DNA of 6,957 nt from Eubacteriales bacterium (GTDB lineage Bacteria; Bacillota; Clostridia; Peptostreptococcales; Anaerovoracaceae): positions 1 to 6,957 of the forward strand of contig JAQUJQ010000080.1 of assembly GCA_028680875.1 (NCBI GenBank), written 5' to 3'. Positions 1 through 4,365 of the stretch are shown piece by piece; within the stretch, counting starts at the first letter, position 1; every line of letters begins with the position of its first letter. Position numbers and translations under genes: made by a program. The notes beneath the pieces are model-generated. The model was not told the origin of the DNA. It was given only the letters and a program-made list of their open reading frames with translations, and made no database searches.

Positions 1-73
1 GATAATCGCTCAGTGAGGTTGGCACACGATTTTCGAATATCATTTTAATTTTTTCGATCTCCAATTTCTCCAA
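1..73 (-). CDS. Start of an unrecognised gene cut by the left edge
   Basis: An open frame enters the window end without a stop and reads like real protein: ending IFENRVPTSLSDY, preceded by an acidic/lysine-rich helix-like stretch (EKLEIEKIK). I chose a TTG start at 73 because GGAGG lies 5 nt upstream and an in-frame TAA stands 13 codons before it; a second TTG at 64 and an ATG near 43 lack a suitably placed ribosome binding site. It begins 55 nt after the stop of the radical SAM gene on the same strand, so it may belong to that transcript. Only 24 codons are visible and I cannot assign a family. Seen: open frame and ribosome binding site. Inferred: that it is a gene and that TTG is the start. 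Confidence 0.4.
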   Translation of the reverse strand, partial: MEKLEIEKIKMIFENRVPTSLSDY

Positions 74-128
74 TTGCTCCTCCGATTTGAAAGATTCCTC
101 TTATAAGAAGATGATACCACAAAAGATG

Positions 129-1382
129 CTATTTCAAAATGATTTGATCCGGAAATGGAATATTTCTTGAGATGTTCCACATTTTATCAATATAAGCTGT
201 GGTATAGACCTGCTCAATATAATGATAATAGTATGCTCCACGTTCTGTAAGGTGATAATTCCCCTCCTCTTTTTTTACCAGTCCCATTATCCTGCAAATA
301 TAAAATTCAACCCCGAACAGTCGATTCAATGATATCCCAAATAAATCCCGAAATTTTTCCGGACTGATTTCCATGGAATAGGCACTCCAGAATAAATAGT
401 ACACTGCCCGTTGCCGAAGCGAAAAATCAAGGGTCAGTGATGTGGGTAAATGTTGGCTTTCAATACGATGAATATACCCTTCTATAGAAAATGTATTTAT
501 TTTAAACTGATCTTTGAGTAGTGTCGTAGCAGATACTCCAAATCCTAAAAAATTATCTCGGGTAATTGATGAATATTTTTTCGTTTTAGGTTCAGCAAAG
601 GTCCAGACTGAAGTTCTCACACGTTCGGTTTCTTCACAATATGATGCAATGGCTTTCAGCATTTTTTTCTTTTTCCGTGCAGGTAATGGTTGATCATTAT
701 TATTAGCAAAAGTAAAATCAATGAACGGATAGGTTGAGATCTGTGTAGCGCCGCCTGCAAAGGCTGTTTCAATATCTTTTAATAAGGTTTTTTCTGTCTG
801 TCGGGGAATTCCAAAAATCAAATCCATATCTACCGTCTGAAAGCAGGCGTTTTTTATAGAGTGAAAAACCTCATCATAGTCAGCACGGCTTCTTCCCAAA
901 GCAGAAAGGCATCCTTCATCAAATGACTGTATTCCCACACTGATCATAGTGACACCTGCGCTTTTTAACTTTGCAAGAAGAGATTCACTGATATCATTCG
1001 GATGTAATTCCACACCGATTTCACCATTTATGTAGAAGTATTTTTTCAGTGTCTGTATGATTTGATCAAGATCATCGGCCATCAAAGCCGGTGTTCCACC
1101 TCCAAAATACAGACTTGTTGCTTCTTTCTTATCTTTTTGAGTAGAACCCACCAGGTTAATTTCTTTTACCAATGCAGTTTTGTATTTTCGGGCCAGGCTT
1201 TCATCATATACTACTTTGCAGTATGGACAAAAAGAACAGATACTTTTACAAAATGGGATATGGACATACAGCCCCAATTGTTGAGTATTTTCATAGTCTA
1301 ACAAGTTTAAATACTTATTTGTAAAGATGAATGGGCGAAAAGACCGTGTAAGCCAAATACGCAATAAAGATGTAAGCTTCAT
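129..1382 (-). CDS. HemN/HemW-like radical SAM protein (coproporphyrinogen III oxidase family)
   Basis: 417-residue radical SAM enzyme. The YVHIPFC motif leads into C45-x3-C49-x2-C52, the ligands of a SAM-binding [4Fe-4S] cluster, with a further C55. GGGTP (94-98), VELHPND around E125, SVGIQSF (148-154) and MDLIFGIP around D187 match the HemN/HemW core in order, and a winged-helix-like HemN C-terminal region follows (about 300-390). Known family members include anaerobic coproporphyrinogen III dehydrogenase (HemN), the heme chaperone HemW and class C radical SAM methyltransferases; sequence alone does not decide among these. A hydrophobic/basic 36-residue extension precedes the core. The ATG overlaps the stop of the upstream lipoprotein gene as ATGA and has only a weak GGA upstream, so translation is probably coupled. 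No heme-pathway gene is visible nearby, which argues against simply naming it hemN. Confidence 0.85.
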   Translation of the reverse strand: MKLTSLLRIWLTRSFRPFIFTNKYLNLLDYENTQQLGLYVHIPFCKSICSFCPYCKVVYDESLARKYKTALVKEINLVGSTQKDKKEATSLYFGGGTPALMADDLDQIIQTLKKYFYINGEIGVELHPNDISESLLAKLKSAGVTMISVGIQSFDEGCLSALGRSRADYDEVFHSIKNACFQTVDMDLIFGIPRQTEKTLLKDIETAFAGGATQISTYPFIDFTFANNNDQPLPARKKKKMLKAIASYCEETERVRTSVWTFAEPKTKKYSSITRDNFLGFGVSATTLLKDQFKINTFSIEGYIHRIESQHLPTSLTLDFSLRQRAVYYLFWSAYSMEISPEKFRDLFGISLNRLFGVEFYICRIMGLVKKEEGNYHLTERGAYYYHYIEQVYTTAYIDKMWNISRNIPFPDQIILK

Positions 1383-1618
1383 TTGTATTGTCCGGGCAGC
1401 GGGCCGGGTTCACTCCCTTTGATCTGCTCACCCTTATAATCGATGATACCGCCGGCGTCATCGGTCACCAGGATGCTGTTCTCATGTAATAGAATCCCTT
1501 GGAATCGAAAGGTGCTGTCCTCGCTATTCGTGTTAGTTGTCGTCCCGCCTGAGCAAGCCGAGATTAGCAGAACTAAGCCGACTACAGTTGTCAAGATACG
1601 TCCAATTCTAGCATGCAT
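1379..1618 (-). CDS. Small putative lipoprotein
   Basis: 79 residues. An N-terminal basic/hydrophobic signal (HARIGRILTTVVGLVLLISAC) ends in a lipobox L-I-S-A-C with the lipidated cysteine at residue 22, followed by a short SGGTTTNTNSEDS linker and about 45 residues (FRFQGILLHENSILVTDD...). This predicts an exported protein anchored to the outer face of the cytoplasmic membrane. I use the ATG at 1618 rather than a longer in-frame start at 1648 because AAAGGAG lies 7 nt upstream of the former. The stop overlaps the start of the radical SAM gene by 4 nt. The mature part is very short and slightly resembles the start of small beta-rich lipoprotein domains such as DUF3221, so this may be a truncated member; that comparison is weak. 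Composition is near 50% G+C by hand count over 1381-1620, above its neighbours. Function unknown. Confidence 0.7.
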   Translation of the reverse strand: MHARIGRILTTVVGLVLLISACSGGTTTNTNSEDSTFRFQGILLHENSILVTDDAGGIIDYKGEQIKGSEPGPLPGQYK

Positions 1619-1625
1619 TTCTGTG

Positions 1626-1632
1626 CTCCTTT
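1626..1632 (-). promoter_or_regulatory. Ribosome binding site that fixes the lipoprotein start
   Basis: AAAGGAG on the minus strand, 7 nt before the ATG at 1618. It selects this start over the in-frame ATG at 1648, which has no comparable site. Confidence 0.75.
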
Positions 1633-1665
1633 CAGCTAATTGGGGCATTCAGTTCTTTCACCGTG

Positions 1666-1749
1666 CTAATACCGATTATCTAAAAAGTCTATACTGATTT
1701 GGTCACATCCGGCGTTCCCAGATCCGGATTGACCTTCGAAGCTTTTCAT
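1666..1749 (-). CDS. Possible 27-residue peptide ORF upstream of the lipoprotein gene
   Basis: ATG-initiated frame of 27 codons ending in TAG, with GAGGG 6 nt upstream and a TTGACA-containing promoter region just before it. The peptide begins MKSFEGQSGSGNAGCDQ and ends IDFLDNRY; it is soluble-looking, contains a single cysteine and has no signal peptide. Its stop lies 47 nt from the lipoprotein ATG, so it could be a first cistron or a leader peptide. Caution: a different frame across the same DNA also reads protein-like, so this could instead be debris of a decayed gene. I do not recognise it. Seen: start, stop and ribosome binding site. Inferred: expression. Confidence 0.3.
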   Translation of the reverse strand: MKSFEGQSGSGNAGCDQISIDFLDNRY

Positions 1750-1768
1750 ATTTAACCCTCAATTTAAA

Positions 1769-1797
1769 TTATTAACGAAATTATACCCTATTGTCAA
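1769..1797 (-). promoter_or_regulatory. Candidate sigma-A promoter for the left cassette
   Basis: On the minus strand TTGACA (1797-1792) is followed after 17 nt by TAATAA (1774-1769), a weak -10. A perfect TATAAT lies at 1785-1780 but is only 6 nt from that TTGACA and has no good -35 of its own. Either would give a transcript starting upstream of the small ORF and lipoprotein gene. The overall location after the toxin gene and before the cassette is sensible. Confidence 0.4.
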
Positions 1798-1907
1798 ACT
1801 AATTTTACCGCTATGTGGTAATCTTATCTATTATGGTAAATAGCTCGCCCTTTTTAATAAGTTTACTATTGCAAAACACATCCATCCCGAGCACATTTGG
1901 TTTTATC

Positions 1908-2210
1908 TTACAACAGCCACCCGTAATTGCGTTTATTGTACAATATTCTTCGCACTTGAACTGTATCGTCTTTTATTACAAAAACCACAAGATAATTATT
2001 TACAATTAAAACTCTATAGCCCTTCAATCTTAAACTTGCATCCTTTAAAAATGGGCATCTCTCAGGCATTTCAACAAGAGTTCCAATTTTATTGATTAAA
2101 TTATCATATTGTTTAATTGCCGCATCAGGAGATAAAGTATTAATATATTCAACGGTATCTTCTAAATCATTTTCAGGCGATTTATAAATCCTTATTTTAA
2201 ATTTTCCCAT
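1908..2210 (-). CDS. RelE/ParE-family toxin of a type II toxin-antitoxin system
   Basis: 100 residues, the usual length for this family. Pattern in order: IRIYKSPENDLEDTVEYI, then the helical D-A-A-I-K-Q-Y..LINKIGTL, MPERCPF, LRLKGYRVLIVNNYLVVFVI, and the C-terminal VRRILYNKRNYGWLL with the basic/tyrosine tail typical of ParE/RelE folds. ParE members poison DNA gyrase while RelE members cut mRNA on the ribosome; which applies here cannot be told from sequence. I use the ATG at 2210, because AAGGAG lies 8 nt upstream; an ATG two codons earlier would be too close to that site. The gene overlaps the end of the antitoxin remnant by 14 nt, the usual antitoxin-first arrangement. The toxin frame is intact although the antitoxin is truncated. 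Confidence 0.85.
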   Translation of the reverse strand: MGKFKIRIYKSPENDLEDTVEYINTLSPDAAIKQYDNLINKIGTLVEMPERCPFLKDASLRLKGYRVLIVNNYLVVFVIKDDTVQVRRILYNKRNYGWLL

Positions 2211-2379
2211 GGACATTTCTCCTTAGCTTTTTCGCTAATTCAAAAAAGTCCTTGCCCTCGTTATCACCTGCAATCTCGGATTCAGCTTCGGCAAGCTTGG
2301 CATAAAGGTTAAGCAACGACTGCTGGTTCTCATAAGTTTCACTCTTGAAAGGGCTGCGGATCAGCTCGTTAAAAAGCAT
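2197..2379 (-). pseudogene. Antitoxin gene remnant (Phd/YefM-like C-terminus), 5' part lost
   Basis: The frame encodes 60 residues. From residue 13 on (SETYENQQSLLNLYAKLAEA, then ...DFFELAKKLR...) it resembles the C-terminal half of Phd/YefM-type antitoxins, where an 'S-x-E-T-Y-E' segment is normally preceded by some 45 residues of DNA-binding N-terminal domain. Here that domain is absent: residues 1-12 (LFNELIRSPFK region) are encoded by one arm of a palindromic element. The only ATG (2379) sits inside a hairpin, has no ribosome binding site and is preceded closely by an in-frame TAA. The retained part is the one that normally wraps and neutralises the toxin, so residual activity is conceivable if translated, but autoregulation should be lost. 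Family assignment is from memory of the pattern and moderately sure; truncation is well supported. Confidence 0.65.
2219..2224 (-). promoter_or_regulatory. Ribosome binding site of the toxin gene
   Basis: AAGGAG located 8 nt before the ATG at 2210 and only 2 nt before the ATG at 2216, so it decides for the shorter 100-residue toxin. It lies inside the antitoxin remnant. Confidence 0.75.
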
Positions 2380-2413
2380 CCACGATGCTTTTCTTTACTC
2401 TCGCTGCCCTTTC
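2347..2413. repeat. Nested palindromic element with inner bidirectional hairpin
   Basis: Outer arms GAAAGGGCTGCG (2347-2358) and CGCTGCCCTTTC (2402-2413) pair over 12 positions with one T-T mismatch. Inside is a perfect 9-bp stem AAAAGCATC/GATGCTTTT (2372-2380, 2384-2392) with a 3-nt loop. The inner hairpin is followed by a T-run on both strands (five T on the minus strand), so it could work as a terminator in either direction. Its left edge coincides with the point where antitoxin similarity ends. It could be a small non-autonomous mobile element (MITE- or REP-like) or a terminator left at a deletion endpoint. Confidence 0.6.
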
Positions 2414-2439
2414 GGGTTCGAATCCCTTTAGTTGAATAA

Positions 2440-2483
2440 CCAATATAAAAAAGCACCCCTTTGAGGGTACTTTTTTATATTGG
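2440..2483 (-). terminator. Rho-independent terminator of the tRNA-Arg operon
   Basis: Perfect 14-bp arms CCAATATAAAAAAG / CTTTTTTATATTGG enclose a further stem of 4 bp (ACCC/GGGT) after one mismatch, with a 6-nt loop. Read on the minus strand it ends in a TTTTTT tract directly after the GC-rich inner stem, so it fits termination of the tRNA transcript. The arm begins with the CCA 3' end of the TCG tRNA. Symmetry means it could also terminate plus-strand transcription. Confidence 0.8.
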
Positions 2484-2557
2484 CACGCCAGGAGGGATTC
2501 GAACCCCCGACCTACTGATTCGAAGTCAGCCACTCTATCCAGCTGAGCTACTGGCGC
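2481..2557 (-). tRNA. tRNA-Arg (anticodon TCG)
   Basis: 77 nt with full cloverleaf: acceptor GCGCCAG/CTGGCGT, D arm GCTC...GAGT, anticodon arm GCTGA-CTTCGAA-TCAGT placing T33 before TCG, T arm GGGGG-TTCGAAT-CCCTC, discriminator G73 and encoded CCA. It decodes CGA, possibly CGG, arginine codons. It differs from the neighbouring ACG tRNA at only about eight positions, so the two are recent paralogues. The first acceptor pair is G1-U72. It is second in the operon and its CCA forms part of the terminator hairpin. Confidence 0.95.
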
Positions 2558-2564
2558 ATATTTT

Positions 2565-2580
2565 TACGGTATACTATTGA
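2565..2580 (-). repeat. Duplicated tRNA leader, copy 1
   Basis: This 16-nt segment before the TCG tRNA matches 2708-2723 before the ACG tRNA at 13 of 16 positions (TCAATAG..T.CCGTA on the minus strand). It indicates that the tRNAs arose by tandem duplication including part of the leader. Confidence 0.5.
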
Positions 2581-2581
2581 A

Positions 2582-2618
2582 AAGATGGGACAGGGAACCT
2601 GTCCCATTGTCCCATCTT
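2582..2618. repeat. REP-like palindrome between the two tRNAs
   Basis: AAGATGGGACA (2582-2592) is an exact inverse of TGTCCCATCTT (2608-2618), while ATGGGACAGG (2585-2594) is an exact inverse of CCTGTCCCAT (2598-2607) with a GAA loop. The left segment can therefore pair with either right segment. GGGACAGG/CCTGTCCC palindromes of this style are, to my knowledge, dispersed in several Firmicutes and linked to IS200-like (RAYT) transposases; no transposase is present here. Its right end abuts the CCA of the ACG tRNA. Confidence 0.65.
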
Positions 2619-2694
2619 GGCACGCCCGAGAGGATTCGAACCTCCGACCTACTGATTCGTAGTCAGGCACTCTATCCAGCTGAGCTACGGGCGC
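2618..2694 (-). tRNA. tRNA-Arg (anticodon ACG)
   Basis: 77 nt with full cloverleaf: acceptor GCGCCCG/CGGGCGT, D arm GCTC...GAGT, anticodon loop CTACGAA giving ACG after T33, T arm GGAGG-TTCGAAT-CCTCT, discriminator G73 and encoded CCA. A34 is normally deaminated to inosine by TadA in this tRNA, allowing CGU, CGC and CGA reading. First gene after the promoter at 2723-2752. The G1-U72 pair is shared with the TCG tRNA. Confidence 0.95.
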
Positions 2695-2707
2695 ATACCT
2701 CATGCCC

Positions 2708-2723
2708 TACGGCACGCTATTGA
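2708..2723 (-). repeat. Duplicated tRNA leader, copy 2
   Basis: The partner of 2565-2580. Here the segment continues into the operon's -10 box, whereas in the other copy the REP-like palindrome starts almost exactly at that junction. Confidence 0.5.
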
Positions 2724-2752
2724 TTATACAATATTAGCTATGCTTTTGTAAA
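2723..2752 (-). promoter_or_regulatory. Sigma-A promoter of the tRNA-Arg operon
   Basis: On the minus strand TTTACA (2752-2747, five of six consensus bases), an 18-nt spacer and a perfect TATAAT (2728-2723). Transcription would start near 2716, about 20 nt before the ACG tRNA. Strong consensus suits a stable RNA operon. Confidence 0.75.
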
Positions 2753-2770
2753 GAGCGTTTTTCTTTATCA

Positions 2771-2799
2771 TTGTATTCTTTTCACAAGATGGTTATAAT
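2771..2799 (+). promoter_or_regulatory. Likely promoter of the glycine-zipper gene
   Basis: Perfect TATAAT at 2794-2799 with TTGTAT 17 nt upstream (2771-2776). It lies 35 nt before the chosen ATG and is divergent from the tRNA promoter. The -35 matches only TTG of the consensus, so an activator or another sigma factor is possible. Confidence 0.5.
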
Positions 2800-2833
2800 T
2801 ATTAAAGAAACCATTAAAGAGGGAGAGATTAAA

Positions 2834-3292
2834 ATGGATACTATAAAAAAAGCGGGAATCATCGGTGGTGCCATAGTAGGAGGGGTTCTCGGCGGTGCGG
2901 TTTCTGTCATTGGTCACGTGTCACATAATAAATTTTTAGACGAATTGGGAGGAAGCATTGTGGATTCCACCATTCTGACCGGCCAAATTGCCGGAGAGGC
3001 AGCCAGCGGGGCAACTGATCTTGTAGTGGGGAAAATAAAACATAAACCCAAGCACATCAGACAGGGGAAAAAAGACCTGATTAATGCCGGGGGAAAAGTA
3101 GTAAATAACTTTATTACCAATACCAAAATCGTTATTGATAACTCTGGTGAAATCATTGAGGGTGTCCGTGAAAAAGATAAGGTTAAAATTGTTAACGGTG
3201 CAAAAACTTTAGGTAAGATCGTGGCTATCGGAACCATCACCGTAGGTGCCATTAAATTGGAACCTAACGATGACAGTACCGATAACACATAA
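2834..3292 (+). CDS. Conserved-looking glycine-zipper protein of unknown function
   Basis: 152 residues from the ATG at 2834, chosen because GGGAG lies 8 nt upstream; longer in-frame starts overlap the promoter. The N-terminus after DTIKK is a hydrophobic glycine zipper (G8, G12, G16, G20; AGIIGGAIVGGVLGGAVSVIG), likely membrane-inserting. The middle is a lysine-rich amphipathic region containing FLDELGGSIVDSTILTGQIAG, IKHKPKHIRQGKKDL and DNSGEIIEGVREKDKVKI. A second hydrophobic glycine-containing stretch (LGKIVAIGTITVGAI, 126-140) precedes an acidic tail. No signal peptidase site or catalytic motif is visible. I recall similar hypothetical proteins in Firmicutes but no function. It could be a small peripheral or integral membrane protein; a bacteriocin-like role is possible but unsupported, with no immunity or export gene beside it. 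It is the only plus-strand gene here. Confidence 0.75.
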   Translation: MDTIKKAGIIGGAIVGGVLGGAVSVIGHVSHNKFLDELGGSIVDSTILTGQIAGEAASGATDLVVGKIKHKPKHIRQGKKDLINAGGKVVNNFITNTKIVIDNSGEIIEGVREKDKVKIVNGAKTLGKIVAIGTITVGAIKLEPNDDSTDNT

Positions 3293-3296
3293 CAGA

Positions 3297-4289
3297 TCAA
3301 AGGATCTCCGATGGACTTCCTAATTTGGCTACTGTATAGAGAAAATTGAGAACTTCCCAATTTTCAGGGAAAAAATCCATCAGATTCCAATAACTGACTC
3401 CGGCCAGCCCATATTCAGCGACCAATTGAAGTTTTGCCCTTATACTTGCCGCATTTTCAAACCAGACCTGATGCTCTCTCCCCTGATCATCAAAGTAGTT
3501 ATAATAGGGTGTCTGTGCCAACTCATCGTATCGAACAACAGCGCCTACCCTGCCCGCCCGAAGAATTGCCTCTGTATTGGAAATTTTTTCTGCTTTAGAA
3601 ACACCTTCCACATAAGGCAAAGTCCAGTCATAACCATAATTTGGGATTCCCATAAGAATTTTAGAAGATGGTATCTGTGTTACACCAAAATCCAGAACCC
3701 TTCTCACCTGATTAATAGGTGCAACAGCCATAGGCGGTCCGAACATATAGCCCCATTCATAAGTCATCAGTAATGTCAGATTTGCCGCCTTTCCCATTAA
3801 ATCATAATCGTGGGCCTCATAGAGAAGCCCTGGTTGCTCTGCGTAGGTTTTGGGAGCCAAAGCCACCGCAACAACAAAGCCTTCCGGATTAAGCCTTTCC
3901 CTGGTTTTATTAACAAAATCCGCATACGCAACTCGATCCTCCGGTAAGACAAATTCAAAATCAAAATCTATTCCTGCCAAACCTTTTGCCTTTATTGTCG
4001 CTAATATATTTTCAATCAGACGATTGACTGCAGTTGGATTATTAAAAACGATATGAGCAATTTCATTATCAAAACCGCCTTCTTCTGTCAAAGAGGTTAA
4101 AACCATAAGAGGAAGAACCCCATTCGCTTTTGATGCTTGTATTAGTGCTTCATCTTCCAGAGGAACCAAATCCCCCTCTGCTGTAATACCGTAAGTAAAC
4201 ATAGAAAGAAAGGTGAGGTTTGGTAGCGTGGCTGCCAATACCCCCGGATCTACATTAGGATACATATATCCATTTACAATAATTTCCAT
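3297..4289 (-). CDS. GH18 glycosidase, spore cortex-lytic/germination type (SleL/YaaH-like catalytic domain)
   Basis: 330 residues, a single GH18 TIM barrel. The catalytic motif GIDFDFE gives D108, D110 and the general acid E112; LLMTYEWGY has the substrate-binding Y177; PPMAVAPINQVRRVLDF, KILMGIPNYGYDW and GVSYWNLMDFFPENW follow in the order seen in SleL/YaaH (N-acetylglucosaminidase acting on spore cortex muropeptides). No LysM repeats and no signal peptide are present, while SleL/YaaH usually carry N-terminal LysM domains, so it may act inside the forming spore or forespore-mother cell space. I use the ATG at 4289 because AGGAAGGGGG ends 9 nt upstream; a GTG at 4322 has no ribosome binding site. 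It lies 76 nt after the sigma gene and converges on the plus-strand gene with 4 nt between stops. Confidence 0.88.
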   Translation of the reverse strand: MEIIVNGYMYPNVDPGVLAATLPNLTFLSMFTYGITAEGDLVPLEDEALIQASKANGVLPLMVLTSLTEEGGFDNEIAHIVFNNPTAVNRLIENILATIKAKGLAGIDFDFEFVLPEDRVAYADFVNKTRERLNPEGFVVAVALAPKTYAEQPGLLYEAHDYDLMGKAANLTLLMTYEWGYMFGPPMAVAPINQVRRVLDFGVTQIPSSKILMGIPNYGYDWTLPYVEGVSKAEKISNTEAILRAGRVGAVVRYDELAQTPYYNYFDDQGREHQVWFENAASIRAKLQLVAEYGLAGVSYWNLMDFFPENWEVLNFLYTVAKLGSPSEIL

Positions 4290-4298
4290 TCTATACAA

Positions 4299-4308
4299 CC
4301 CCCTTCCT
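4299..4308 (-). promoter_or_regulatory. Ribosome binding site of the GH18 gene
   Basis: AGGAAGGGGG, 9 nt before the ATG at 4289. It decides against the longer GTG-initiated frame. Confidence 0.65.
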
Positions 4309-4365
4309 TGCAATATATGCACTTAGGTTTAAGGGTAATACAGAGACAATAGACATTATTATAAT

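Noticed and set aside
129..1382. Naming the radical SAM gene hemN or hemW outright
   Set aside because: The motifs show the superfamily, but the cysteine pattern differs and there is no heme-biosynthesis or heat-shock (hrcA-grpE-dnaK) neighbour to support either name.
1815..2009. Plus-strand open frame of 64 codons
   Set aside because: It lies partly antisense to the toxin gene, has no convincing ribosome binding site and shows low-complexity hydrophobic content.
2414..2442. A partial plus-strand tRNA ending in CCA
   Set aside because: GGGTTCGAATCCC looks like a T arm, but eight rather than five bases separate the loop from a possible acceptor, the T stem has only three pairs, and no D or anticodon arm precedes it.
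3293..3310. A shared terminator between the convergent genes
   Set aside because: Only AGATC/GATCT forms a 5-bp stem, without a T tract; too weak to call.
2914..3360. Minus-strand open frame of 148 codons antisense to the glycine-zipper gene
   Set aside because: It also overlaps the end of the GH18 gene in another frame and has no ribosome binding site. The plus-strand gene has promoter, ribosome binding site and protein-like sequence.
4358..4363. TATAAT as a promoter for the GH18 gene
   Set aside because: The hexamer is perfect on the minus strand, but no acceptable -35 lies 16-18 nt upstream and the region is AT-rich.
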